A stretch of DNA of 64,000 bases, taken from contig NC_133121.1 in assembly GCF_033568475.1 (NCBI RefSeq), forward strand, positions 134,572,375-134,636,374. The letters are read 5' to 3'. The translations under genes and the position numbers were made by a program. Of this stretch, positions 23,101 through 34,626 are shown in pieces (the stretch's first letter is position 1; every line of letters begins with the position of its first letter). A model generated the notes under the pieces. It was given only the letters and a program-made list of their open reading frames with translations, was not told where the DNA came from and searched no databases. The stretch comes from Henckelia pumila (Eukaryota; Streptophyta; Magnoliopsida; Lamiales; Gesneriaceae).

Positions 23101-25657
23101 CGCTCAACAAAGTTTGTAGGGATTTAAAAGGTTATAGATACTTCACATGTATTTTAGCTGTTGTTCTTGGATCAAGAAAACCTTTTGCCCAATTCCATAG
23201 ACATTTGAATCCACTACCAGCGTTAACTATGAACATAATATGCAATGTCTGAAAAAAAAGATGAAAATAACTTGGTGCACATAACCAGATAAAAATATAC
23301 AAAATTCGTTTAAAGAAGTAGACGAACCTCGGGATAGTTGTTGCCATCTATTTTTTGCATGCGCAATACTAGATCATGTGCAACCTTGCCAAAACTCATC
23401 CAGTTCTACATTCAATGAATTAGTGCACAAATTCAAAATAAACGTCTTGCATTGGTAGAAGAAACTGGAGCATAATCATGCACTGAAACAACATGAACAT
23501 TGTAACTCAATTTGGACATACCAGACCATGAACATCCAGAATTGTCGTTGTTGAATCAATATGGCGCTTTGCCACAATTGAGCATGCAGGAAACTTATCT
23601 GAAAAAGCTTTTTCAAAACCTTGAATGTGATATTTTAAGAACCTATCTGCAGTGGTGACACTCATAAGCTTGCTAGGGTCAATTTTTCCAAGTCTTTCAA
23701 TGTATATAGGGCGCCCTCCTTTATCTACTCCGTGATATCCATGAGGATAATATCGCTGAACCTCTTCATATTCATCATAAGTAAATTCCTGAACATTGAC
23801 AACCGTCACGTCAAATGTATGAATGACAAGCGGAAATAGTTCTCGTCAATCAAAATAGTATGCTTATTTTAAAAACCAACGAGCCTTGCTCTTTGACCTT
23901 CTGAAGAGACTTAGACAGAAATCCTCCAAATTAGAGAAAAAATTCATAAATTTTGTTGGTTCGTATCTACAGAAAATAGGTTAAGACTTTTAAAAGCGAA
24001 TATTGTTCATTAACCAGTGGGAAACTAAATGATTTGGCAAATGAATACTAATTTACATCATAATTTGTGGGTTAATCAAACACTTAACAATCCCCAGAGA
24101 GTGTTAATATGTGGAAGAAATGGTTACAGATTTCTTTGGAAGTACCAACTAAGCAGATACAGAACCAGCTTCCTCAATTATGATCCTCGTCGTAAAAACA
24201 AATCATTACGACCTTTGCATCAAAATTGTTATACTGTGAGAAAAGGAAAATAAAGGATAAAAGTACAAATAATATGATGGTATAATTTTACCCAAATAAT
24301 AGAGTCTACACCGAACTCTTTCCTCCAATTCAGCATTTCCTCCCACATCTGAACGGATTTATCATGGTCAAACTTCCTAGCTTTGAGAAATCTGCAATAG
24401 TATACATTTTTCAAATTGAGGCAAAAGGTTGTTTTAGAAGCCTGGATTGATTTGATCACATTTCTAGCTGACTATGGTAACCGATAAAGGAAAAAAACAG
24501 GTCTGCAAGAACTTAGTAAGAAGCAGAATTATCTTTACGATAGTAATCAAACCTATCATGTGAATCAAGAATACAGTGCACCTTAAGAGGTAAAAACCCA
24601 ATATCATCATAAAAGACATAATTTCAAAAGTGTTTAATAAAAGGATATATTTTATGTGCCATTTTAAAAGTCCAATGTCGTACATTTCTTTGCATGTAAC
24701 GGAAGAGAGGCAGATCGCAGTTTACTGGAGAAAAAAGGAAAGAATAGAAAAACGAATCATTAATTGAGTATTTTCATGAGTAGAAACAGTATGACTCATG
24801 TTAGGATGTCAAGAAAGCTGATAAGCAAAGTGAAAATGGAAAAACACTCATAATTACAACAAACTCGACCGATCAGAATATTCGCAAAGGTGCTAGATAA
24901 AGCTTCTTATAATAATGAGAATAAATCCACTTTAAATGATATCGTAATAATAACTCCACTATTTCTGCATTTTGTTTTTGGAATTGGAATGGTAACTGTG
25001 AGAATGTTTAAGTTCTAAAGGAACGAAACAGGGTAAGCAGGACTGCTTTCCCACCTTCCAGTCTTTCACTGGAAGAATGGCCTAGAATTCCAAAAGATGT
25101 TTCAGAAACTTATGAAGAGTTGTGACAGCAGACCAAAATTTCAAAAACCAAATAATTATCAAACAAACATATTGTGGTATCAAGCTTTCCTCTTCTTCTT
25201 CTTCTTTTTTTTTTAAAAAAAAAAAATTCACTTGTCAAAAAAATAAATTTGGAGACCAGTTTTCCTAATTGTTAGAAGCTATTCCATTTATGTAGCATCA
25301 CCAACCAGAAGACAACAGAAGTTTATTTCATCAAGAAGCAAATTAAATCCAACAAAATTTCCCTAAACTTAGCTGTCATAAAATTTAAAGTTTAAATGTA
25401 GATGAAGACCTCAACAAAGTATGATAATCATCGTGACGAACCGGGAGTAAGTCCTTTTCAATCAAATCATTACGAAAAGCGTCAACTGCCTTTTCTTCCT
25501 CTTCATCTAGAAACTCTTCGGTAGAAATTGACTCAAATCTGCAATGCACAAGCCGCTTGCTGTGTTTCTTTAAAGTATGTGTGATTCTAGTTGAAGCATT
25601 AACCGCCTTTTTCCTTAAAGATCTCATCCGACGCCTTCTTTTCTCGTCTGCAGACAT
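20124..25657 (-). CDS. Sec14-like phosphatidylinositol/phosphatidylcholine transfer protein (SFH type)
   Basis: Twelve coding exons were traced on the minus strand: 25657-25410, 24391-24292, 23788-23522, 23405-23328, 23248-23147, 23061-23012, 22896-22797, 22668-22570, 22035-21952, 21206-21149, 20711-20344, 20219-20124. All have GT-AG borders and the total is 1650 bp, giving 549 aa. A basic N-terminus ([15 protein letters not shown]) is followed by a CRAL-TRIO N-terminal part (aa about 55-115; [20 protein letters not shown]). The Sec14 lipid-binding domain follows (aa about 120-320; [54 protein letters not shown]). A hydrophobic segment near aa 418-434 and a C-terminal coiled coil (aa about 465-545) complete it. 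This is the layout of plant SFH proteins, which exchange PI and PC and support phosphoinositide signalling at membranes. The last two exons are the least certain. A hAT-type miniature element lies in intron 8. Confidence 0.92.
22110..22416. mobile_element. hAT-type miniature element in the Sec14-like gene, intron 8
   Basis: This 307-bp element has inverted ends CAAGGTTCTAAAAAGCG / GCTTTTTAGAACATTG and a perfect 8-bp duplication CTTATCAG (22102-22109 and 22417-22424). The ends are rich in GCGTGAAGCG / GCTTAAGCGAGCTT motifs and the centre is AT-rich. A second copy lies at 30301-30639. The 8-bp duplication points to the hAT superfamily. Confidence 0.92.
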
Positions 25658-26640
25658 GATCTCATGATCTGATCTTTTTCCTCCGTCATCTTCATGAACA
25701 GGAACTATTTCTACTCATAAAAAATCGAAACAATCTGAGTAATTGAGTTAATAAAATTTACGAGCGATAAATAGCCAAAGTTTTGGACTTGAAATCGCAA
25801 TTACCTGACATTCTTCAACCAGTCACAGTTCAACCCCAAAAACTATGCAGTATCAAGCTATCTGAAAAATAAAGCCCATCAATTTTGTATTGAGAATTGA
25901 AGCAAAGGCATTGCAGCGCAGATTTCATACAATCCAATAAGGTAATAACTGAAGAACAGATTTGGTAAACCCGGGGAATAAATAATCTCTGAACCAACGA
26001 TTCCGTAAATCTCCATATTCACAGTTCAGGTTCACTTGCCGTCGAAACAGGCCAAAAGTGGACTCAAAATGGCGTTAAAGTCAATAAAAAACGACAAAAA
26101 TCAGTACACATCAACATTTCAAAAAATTGAACTAAATCCTGGACGCCAGTGATAATACAATCAACAAGGAAAAAACAAAATTCTGAATCACTTAATTTGG
26201 GGATACAAATCATCAACAGTCTAGACACACGTACACACACTCACATGTAATCAAAACAGCAATTACCTTCCAGCTAAAACAGCGTTCAAACACCGACTAT
26301 GATCGGTAAACCGTGATCACTCCGCCCTCCTCGCCTATGGATGAATACGCGTCAAAGCAATATACTGGTACATGAATCCGCACGTTTCTCATCTATAAAC
26401 ACGAATCTCGTGAATAGCATCACTGTTACATATAAAATGCTCGTAGTGAAGAGGATCGCATCGGTAAGGTATGTTTCTGGTACGAGATAGCACAGAAACG
26501 ATGTCGCTTTCAAGAAGTAGGATCGCCCTACAGCGACGGCTGAAAGAGGCGGAGCTGCCAGTTGCTTTCTCCACGCCGGCGCTACTCAGGCTTTTTGCTT
26601 TCCAATTAAACAATGTTTTTATATAATATAAACCACAAAT
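25658..26640 (-). promoter_or_regulatory. Leader and promoter region of the Sec14-like gene
   Basis: Sequence upstream of the start codon. Splice-like sites near 25700-25860 suggest a leader intron, and TC/GA-rich DNA extends to about 26600. A minus-strand frame at 26389-26613 has no recognisable domain and is treated as non-coding. Exact transcription starts cannot be read from the sequence. Confidence 0.4.
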
Positions 26641-27716
26641 GGCATCATAAATAACATCTAATTTTGTAGGTTAGATTTGTGGGGGTCGGCCAAAGCTATT
26701 ATACTACAAAAACAAAACTATTGTCATATCGTATTACATAAATATTTGTTCCGATCATATACATTAAAAAAAAATTGTTCTTTTTATCTTTTGTTGGATG
26801 TATATCTTTTGTTGGATATATACATCGAATCGACTCGTCAATAGTAATAAAATAAGACTTTGATTGAATTTTTTAATACAGATAACTCGTCAAACTTTAT
26901 TGACAATGCTTGAACGAGAAAAAAAATCTTACACAAGTTTTAGCACGTTAGATATTTACAAAATGAATTGAGTTATTGCCAAAATAATTAACACGCGTAT
27001 TATATCAGTGATAGAGATATATAAAAGATTAAGAGTTCCGCCGCGTGAATTATGGAATAATTATTATTATAAATTTATTAATGTTAATTAAAACGTATTG
27101 CATACAATGAAGAGATACAATGTCGCAATCAAGAACATGGATTTAAAATGGGGTCACCCAATTAAATTAACACTGAAATTACGTCAAAAGTTCTTCATAT
27201 TCTTTCTTTTAAAAAATAAATAAATAAAAATAAAAAAGGCTGTGAAAGTTGGTGTGAGAGCTTTGGAGATGGAAAAAGTTTGGTGTGCATTAATGATCGA
27301 ACTAAGTTGTTTGGCATGTGGACTTATATGTATTTTGCCGACTAAATTAATGCAATATATATAAATTTATAATATAGTTGGAAAACATACCTCCGACCCC
27401 CAAGATGTGGCACATTCTCTTGTTAGTTTTGCTGTAAACAGCGGGTCAAACTTTATATTTTTAACATATTTTCTTTATTTGATTAAAAATTCATATTTGA
27501 CCATAACTATTTGTTCCAACTCCTTTAAATTAATGAGAGGAGTGATGTCTAATGTGTTGATTCCATTTTTTTAGTCTTTGATATCTTGAACTCGGGATTA
27601 CAATTTACAACAACAAATATTTCTCCGGTTTTAAATAACTTTATAATAAACGAGTGAATTTTTTTCTTAAAATGACCTTGAATCAACTACTATTGAGTAT
27701 ATTATATAAGAGTAGA

Positions 27717-27868
27717 TTTCATGTGAGACTGTGTCGGGTTAACATAATCCTAATTTTCAATGAAAAATAATATTTTCGACATAAAAAAAATATATTTTCG
27801 TGGATCGGGTAAAATAAGATGCGTGTTTAACAAAATTTATCCGTAAGACCGTCTTATAGAGTTTTTAT
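27717..27868. mobile_element. Miniature element of the GAGAC..GTCTC family, copy 2
   Basis: TTTCATGTGAGACTGTGTCG at the left and AAGACCGTCTTATAGAGTTTTTA at the right are degraded inverted ends. The core keeps AAATAATATTTTCGACAT and TTTCGTGGAT, as in the copies at 12248 and 33508. Confidence 0.6.
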
Positions 27869-28047
27869 GATAAGAAAATGTGATTGGAAAACAAAACGGG
27901 GCTGGCTTTTTACGTTAATTAATATAGAGAACCAAACGATAAATAAAGAAAAATCAAAAGTTAACTCCAAAATACGAATTATTTGATTTATATAATTATT
28001 TTAAATATAAAAAAATAATTACTAGCTGATATCTAAACAAGCTTATG

Positions 28048-28323
28048 CTAACATTCATCTCTAACAACTTTGGGATTAAGCGTTGGCTTAAGCCTCCTGG
28101 CAATGAAGATGATGTTATGCTTGAAAATTCTCCTCATTTTGTCTATCATTTGTAATTCTAAATGCAAGGCATAGAGATAGCTAGCTGCAATACGTGATAT
28201 CTTACCGAGACATTTCAAATCGGCTGTTGTTGAAGCCTTGAGTATTATGGTAGTGTTTGAGAAAGCTTTTAAAAAGTATTTTTCGGCTTTTTTTTCATAA
28301 CATTTAAAAACTCTCTCAAACAC
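28048..28323 (-). other. Unidentified open frame, 91 aa, doubtful gene
   Basis: This is a minus-strand frame with residues such as KCLGKISRIAASYLYALHLE and RRIFKHNIIFIARRLKP. It has no recognised domain or signal peptide. Its first 25 codons fall inside a small transposon hairpin (28249-28327), so that start cannot be genuine. The remaining 65 codons could be a remnant of an exon. Confidence 0.2.
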
Positions 28324-28327
28324 TACC
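28249..28327. mobile_element. Tourist-like miniature hairpin, copy 1
   Basis: This 79-bp element begins GGTAGTGTTTGAGA and ends TCTCAAACACTACC. Flanking TAT on both sides is a possible 3-bp duplication. It is related to the elements at 30180, 34524 and 57363. Confidence 0.75.
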
Positions 28328-30179
28328 TATCTAGTTTAAGTATAATTGTGAAAAATTGTAAAATCTTCATCAATGTTTTATCATGTTGTCATTTTATTTT
28401 TGTGTCAATCCACGAATCAGATAGTACTTGTTCTTGCTAGGAAAGTTGTTTCATTAATTACTAGTTTGTTAAGAAATGTCACACTTTCTCCCGATTTAAT
28501 TTCTGCTGCAATTATTCTGAATTTGGTTTAATAATATTGTCATAACATTTTTTTTGAAAAAATGATAATTAAGTTTACTTTTCTTCCGGGTAATTTCCTC
28601 CCCAGATTAGTGAAACAACCACAAAAATATTTCTCTTTCAACCCAAATTTGAAATTATTATAACTTCAATTATCTCACATTTATGTATTTATCTAATTTA
28701 AACAATAAACAACTAAATATTCAAGTGTTTCTTCTCCAAAACACTCCGTCTTCGGTCTTCCTATTTGCTTATGTTTCACATAAATTTAAAAAATAATTAG
28801 AAAATTAAAAATGTACAAGTAAACTTCTTATTTCATGTTTATTTAATTCATTCAAAATATGATGGCATGTTTTCCAATACTATGTTAATATGAATATATT
28901 AATTAAAAAATATATAGTAAATTTAGAAACTAAACTACACATCTGAGCAATTGAAAAAAATATATATATCTTTCTATTCTATTAAGACCAAAGAAATAAT
29001 AACAACACGACAATATATGATAAAGTGGTATTTGGTAGGTTCCGGAATCAAATAATATATTAATTTATTCAAAACTAAAATGTTTGTGCACATAAGCATA
29101 GCCCAATATATTGTTTCATATATAACAATGGGAAAAAAGAACAAATTCATTCAATTTATCTCACTAAATATTTTGTAACACATTTATTTATCTATTCCAA
29201 ATTAAGATATAAGCAATTATTTTTCAATCAATTTTAAGTCAAAGCTAATTGGGCGAGACTGATAAATATAAATATTAAGCCTTTAAATAAGAAAATTTAT
29301 TACTCATTTTTTAAGTAAATAAATAAATAAAATTAATCGTATTGTGTTAGTTATCGATATTATGTTTAAATAATCGTTTTTGAACAAATAAATATAATCT
29401 CTGGAAACAATGGGCGAAAGCGGGGGTCGTAAGAGTGGCAGTGGCAATATATAAACTATGGATTCTCACCAACCGACGCCTCTCAATTTCAAGTTTCAAC
29501 TACCAAAGAGGTGATTTTATTTTTATTCTATGGTCCGGTCGAGAAAAATATCCGATCATTTTTTGCATCATATGTTTGGACGATGTTTGCGCTTGAAATC
29601 AAATATCATTATATTTTTGTTTTCAAATGAGATCTTGGGACGAACCTGTCGCACAAATACACCAAAAAAATGTTTGCTTAGAATTACCTCTACTGAGTGC
29701 CAACGGTCCCAATTTTTAAATTTAGTACGCATACTACTTAATTATATCATATATTGAAAAAAAATTCATAATTTGAAACGACGTCAACTAGTATAAATTT
29801 CAATTTTGGCCAAGATTTCAGAACACACGTTAGCTTTTCCAGTTATTGGTTTCTCCATATTTTCTTGAAACATAGCCCTTTCTTCCCTCAAATGGCGGCC
29901 ACGGTTCTTACATTTGCGGAGGTTTGTGTGCACAACACCACCAAGGACTGCTGGCTCATCATTCATGGCAAGGTTCGTTCATGAGTCGAGTTTTGGTTGT
30001 ATTCATGTCTTTTCATGTTTATCAGCACATCTATGTTTGGAAATATATCCGAATTTCACAGTATTTTCCGATATCACGTTGACAGGTTTACGATATGACC
30101 AACTTTTTGGAAGACCATGCATCCCGGTGGTGATGAGGTTTTGTTGTCTGCAGTAGGTAACAATGTTTCCTAATATTTA

Positions 30180-30285
30180 GGTAATGTTTGCAACCTCTAA
30201 AAATAAGTGATTATGAAGATTTTTTTCGTAAATTTGTGAAGAGAATCTTCATAATCACTTATTTTTAGAGGTTGCAAACACTACC
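30180..30285. mobile_element. Tourist-like miniature hairpin, copy 2
   Basis: A 106-bp near-perfect hairpin, GGTAATGTTTGCAACCTCTA..../....TAGAGGTTGCAAACACTACC, flanked by TTA on both sides (30177-30179 and 30286-30288). TTA duplication and the GGTAGTGTTTG end fit PIF/Harbinger Tourist elements. It lies in intron 2 of the cytochrome b5 gene. Confidence 0.9.
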
Positions 30286-30300
30286 TTATATATATAGGAC

Positions 30301-30639
30301 CAAGGTTCTAAAAAGCGTGAAGCGCGTCGAAGCGTGGAGGTTAAGCTTCAAGCTTAAGCGAGTTTAGAACGAGTTTAAGCGTGAAAATACGTTTTTAATT
30401 TTTACTATAATTTTAATTATTTTAAGACAAACATTAAATAAAACGTTATATTAACCATAAATATATGATTTAATAGATAATTCAACTTTCAAACTATAAA
30501 TATACATATTTATAAAATGTTTTCAATTTAAAAAACAAATGAAATCTTTCGTTCTAAAAAGCGGTCGCTTAATCGAGTTTAAGCGTATTAAAATTTAAGC
30601 GATATAAAGTGTCGCTTAAGCGAGCTTTTTAGAACATTG
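30301..30639. mobile_element. hAT-type miniature element in the cytochrome b5 intron
   Basis: This 339-bp element is closely similar to 22110-22416, with the same ends (CAAGGTTCTAAAAAGCG / AGCTTTTTAGAACATTG) and its own perfect 8-bp duplication TATAGGAC (30293-30300 and 30640-30647). It carries an extra short stretch near the right end that the other copy lacks. Confidence 0.92.
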
Positions 30640-31068
30640 TATAGGACGATCTTTTGTAAATAAAAAAAAAATTATAGCTGATGGTAAATGGTTTGACAGG
30701 AAAAGACGCAAGTCAAGATTTCGAGGATGTTGGCCACAGCAAAACTGCCAAGGCAATGTTGTCGGAATTCTGCGTAGGCGATGTTGATTTGACGACGATT
30801 CCAACCAAGATCAACTACAGGCCTCCGAATCAACCACACTATAATCAGGACAAAACACCACAATTCATAGTGAAGCTGCTCCAATTCTTGGTTCCCCTTT
30901 CTATATTGGGATTGGCTTTTGGCATTCGATTCTATACTCTGGCACTCTGAATTAAGCGCTACATATATATCACTTGTCATTTGTTTTCATTTATAACGAT
31001 CTTAATTAATGTTGCTTACTTATTTATTCATTAACAATTTGTCTCCATCTGTCATCGTTTCTATTTAT

Positions 31069-31240
31069 GGTTTTGTCTATGCTACCCCATTCGGGCACTT
31101 TCCGAATAGGGATCCAACAGCCCATATTTTTTGGCATTTGATATGATCTCATTTCAAATGAGATTATATTAAATCCCAAAAAACACGGGCCCTTGGATGC
31201 AGCACATGTGCACTGCCCATGTGCTAGCATAGACAAAGCC
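31069..31240. mobile_element. Mutator-type miniature element
   Basis: This 172-bp element has 16-bp inverted ends with one mismatch (GGTTTTGTCTATGCTA / TAGCATAGACAAAGCC). A perfect 9-bp duplication TCTATTTAT flanks it (31060-31068 and 31241-31249). Nine-base duplications are the mark of Mutator-like transposition. No coding capacity. Confidence 0.9.
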
Positions 31241-31433
31241 TCTATTTATGTACTACTTTCGACATTGTTCATGAAAAGTCCATTGGTCCATGAATAATAT
31301 TTACTTGGTCTTCTGAAAACAATATTGAAAAATAAATATATATAAACTTGCTTGCACTTGGATGGAGATTCAAATTCATATGATTTTTTGGATTGATTTA
31401 TGATGAATGGATTTTAAATCCACTCATTTCTTT

Positions 31434-31613
31434 TTTTTTTAAAGGGTTGATCCCGAAAGGAACCTCATTCCACATGAGTCAGATGTTCATTGGCTTATGC
31501 GGGGCTAAATCGAGGGATGTGCACGAGCGACAGGGACTAGAGAGAAGAAGCAACATGACCAATCCCCAGAGCATACCCCACAATATTTCATCAGATAATA
31601 TGCTTCACACGAG
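31434..31613 (-). mobile_element. tRNA-derived SINE family B, truncated copy
   Basis: A 180-bp body shares GGGTTGA, AACCTCATTCCACATGAGTC, GGATGTGCACGAGCGACAG and CATACCCCACAATATTTCA with the other family B copies. A 14-bp duplication CCACTCATTTCTTT flanks it (31420-31433 and 31614-31627). The tRNA-like head is missing, a typical 5' truncation. Confidence 0.88.
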
Positions 31614-33507
31614 CCACTCATTTCTTTCTTACCTTACGTAGACACATCTTCAAATCTCTATCCAAATCAAAGCAGGGAATAAAAATTCCATTAAACCAAA
31701 AAAAAAAATAATAACTTCAGTTTTAACAAATTGGGTTCGAATTCTTGGTTAACCAAACTTTCGGTCCAGTTCAGAGGGTTTGAACAGCAGGCTTTGCAGA
31801 GTTTTCTGTGTAAATTACGTGGCCCAATTCATGTTTTAATTTGTGGGCATCCCATGATAGGGAAAGGAAGAACCTGAATCGACTATTAAATTATTTTTTC
31901 ATACATATATTAATTACTATATTGCGGGGTGGGTTTTATTTTTTTTTATTTTTATTTTCCTTTGAACATATGTAGAACACGTATCCCTCCTCCTCAAGTG
32001 GAGGTGTTTAGATATTGAATGGTAAATTCATTTAGGATATAGTTAACACGAAAATTGAAAATACATAGAGAGAAACTCTATAAATTCTATCTAGAACAAA
32101 TTAGAGAATGAAAAAGTGATGTTAATATAAATGAGAAGGCTAATAAAGCCCGTTAAACCAGAAGGAAGTGTTCAATATATACTAGCGATCGAGATACATG
32201 TGATATGTGTGTAATATAATAAATAAAATCTACATAAATAATAGAAATTATCAACTTGGTTCCATTGTAATTATCAATAATAATACTAACGATCGAGATA
32301 CATGTGATTCACAAAATTTTAATCTGTCATAAATAATTATAATTCCTTTTACATGAGGGAAAAAATGGAGAAGACCACACAATATTAGTGATCTAATTTC
32401 ATCCCGCTGATTTTATTTTATTTTTTTTAAAAAAATACCCCATAAGAATTTTGAACTTTAAAAAACAATCCACCCATACTTTACTCGTAAGCAACAACTT
32501 CAATTATTAAATTCATTACATAATATAATATAATAAAATATAACGCAAACACGCAATCCCCCGCTACACGTTCATTGTTGAATGCACGGGGCCAACACTT
32601 GGCTGGCAGGATTTAACCCCACAAATTTGAAATCATTTGCAATCAAACAACACAATAATTGAAAGCCTGAGATTTGGATGTGGAGAAGTACATTCCAACA
32701 TTACTTTAACAACTCATATATACTCGTGTTCTCACGGGCAGAGCTAGTATTTTTTGTTTAATATAGGCAACAATATTATGTTATAAATAAAGCGGAAAAA
32801 AAAAATTACCGGTTAATCGATCGACAACCTGAAATAATATTTCATGAGGTTCGAACACAATCTACACACGATTAGTTAATCGATGTTAAAACCCTGAAAA
32901 AATGACGAAGAGTAGCACGTACAAAACCCGCAATAACAAATTTTTTTGATCGAAAATATACTATGCATTCGAAAATTAAGCATGAATTCATTCTCGATTG
33001 TAAAAAGAACACAATTTTTTTTTTAAAAAAATGAATGATTAACTAACAATACAAAACCTAAATTTTGGATTTTATAGAGAGTATAGAAGTTGAAATAGTA
33101 AGTAATAAGAATTGGAAGGGTTGTTGATCAAAGTGTACAACGTTCATGATTCATGAGGAGAAAAAATTGTACAAAAAATTATAGTTTGTATATTTAGATA
33201 ATAATGACAGGTAAAATTTTGAGACTAAATTTGTGTATAAAAATTATGAAAGTAAAAAAAAAAAAATTGTTATTTTTGTATTGATATCTGGAGTTGGAAT
33301 AATAGTAGATAAAAATTTTATAATTTGATGTAAAAAATTATATATATATATATATATATATATGCTTTATTTTTGGGCCAGTGTGGGCTAAGGTTGATGG
33401 TCGTTCCGTTTCACGCATTATGTGCTTAAATAGTTAGAATTATTATATATATTTATAAGTTTTGTTATTTTAAATTAACAATTTTTTCATATTTTTTAAG
33501 AGTGACA

Positions 33508-33690
33508 CTCTTGTGAGACGGTCTCATCTGTGAGACGGTCTCATCTGTGAGACGAGTCAATTGTACCCATATTTATAATAATAAGTAATACTTTTGACAT
33601 AAATTGTAATACTTTTTAATGGATAACTCATATAAAAGATTCGTCTCATAAATATCATGACCCTTGAGACCGTCTCATACAAGTTTTTGC
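33508..33690. mobile_element. Miniature element of the GAGAC..GTCTC family, copy 3
   Basis: This is the best-preserved copy: CTCTTGTGAGACGGTCTCA at the left and TTGAGACCGTCTCATACAAG at the right, about 183 bp. The left end contains a local direct repeat of about 18 bp (GTGAGACGGTCTCATCT). Confidence 0.75.
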
Positions 33691-34523
33691 CATTTTTAAA
33701 TAGGAGTGATATTTAAAAATTTAATAATATATATAGATAAAAATAAATAAATATTTTTATAAATTTAAATTTTTTTGAATGTGTATAAGATATGTGTTAG
33801 ATTTAGATGAGTTACGAATTTACTAAAATAAATTTTTATGATATTTTAATTAAATAATAATTAATATTTTTGTTAAGTATTTTCGCTACTTAAAAAGTTT
33901 TACAGCAAAGACACCACAAACGATTAGTATAACGCTTTGGTTCTTTGATAATATAGTATAGATATATGTGTGTTTATATGTATATGTGTGTATGTGCTCA
34001 GCTTGGGATTCAAATGATATATAAGACATGGTACATTTGTTTAAGTTGAATTGAATATAATGTTAATTTTTTTTTAACTTTTACTAAAGAAAATTATACA
34101 AGACAAAAAAATTCAAGTAAATAACACAATTTCTGGAAGATATAGTATTGCTCCTGCCAAAACACTGTGAAGGATACGGGAGCCCTTGAGGTTGACGATT
34201 ATCCAATTTGTAGCTGGCCCATATGTTTACTTTACAGAGAAAACGAAATTTATATAATATATATTACATAAAACCAATATATATATATATATTATAAATA
34301 TAATTCGAGCAACATTATTTCCGAGGATAAAATACAATATAATTTTTACATATTTTCTAAACTGATTATCAAAATTCCTGTTCAGAATTTGTTGTGATGC
34401 ACGTATACACACACACATTAAAATTATTTCAAAATAAGATTCATAAAGTCTAAAACCAATTATATACCTAAAAAACAGTCCTGCATTTTTACTATAGTCA
34501 GACAAACAAAGCTGGATTTTTTA

Positions 34524-34626
34524 GGTAATGTTTATAATCTGTAAAAATAAGTGATCATATATTTTTCTTAACAAATTTGTGAATAAAAAATTTATAAACG
34601 GTTGTTTTTAAATGTTGTAAACATTC
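34524..34626. mobile_element. Tourist-like miniature hairpin, degraded copy
   Basis: TTA precedes GGTAATGTTTATAATCTG, followed by TAAAAATAAGTGATCAT as in the 30180 copy. The right arm (AATGTTGTAAACATT) is eroded. Confidence 0.6.

Larger units (their letters stand above)
26641..29891. other. AT-rich intergenic region
   Basis: It contains one copy of the GAGAC..GTCTC miniature family, a small Tourist-like hairpin at 28249-28327 and an unidentified 91-codon frame at 28048-28323. Nothing else could be supported as a gene. Confidence 0.5.
29892..30950 (+). pseudogene. Cytochrome b5, with four extra bases at the heme motif
   Basis: Three exons are seen: 29892-29972, 30086-30156 and 30700-30950, with GT-AG borders. 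Exon 1 encodes MAATVLTFAEV..HNTTKDCWLIIHGK and exon 2 starts VYDMTNFLEDH. Exon 3 encodes KDASQDFEDVGHSKTAKAMLSEFCVGD, then a C-terminal membrane anchor (IVKLLQFLVPLSILGLAFGIRFYTL). This is the ER tail-anchored cytochrome b5 that carries electrons to fatty-acid desaturases and P450s. In exon 2, right after the first heme-ligand His codon, the sequence reads CATGCATCCCGGTGGTGAT where the family has CAT followed directly by Pro-Gly-Gly. Four extra bases shift the frame and bring TGA codons within a few residues. Splice phases elsewhere fit the family exactly. It is either a recent pseudogene, a damaged allele or an assembly error. Intron 2 carries two miniature elements. Confidence 0.85.

Noticed and set aside
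29458-29517. Short frame starting ATGGATTCTCACCAACC upstream of cytochrome b5, possibly an exon
   Set aside because: Only about 18 codons before a stop or splice-like site, with no family match and no partner exon.
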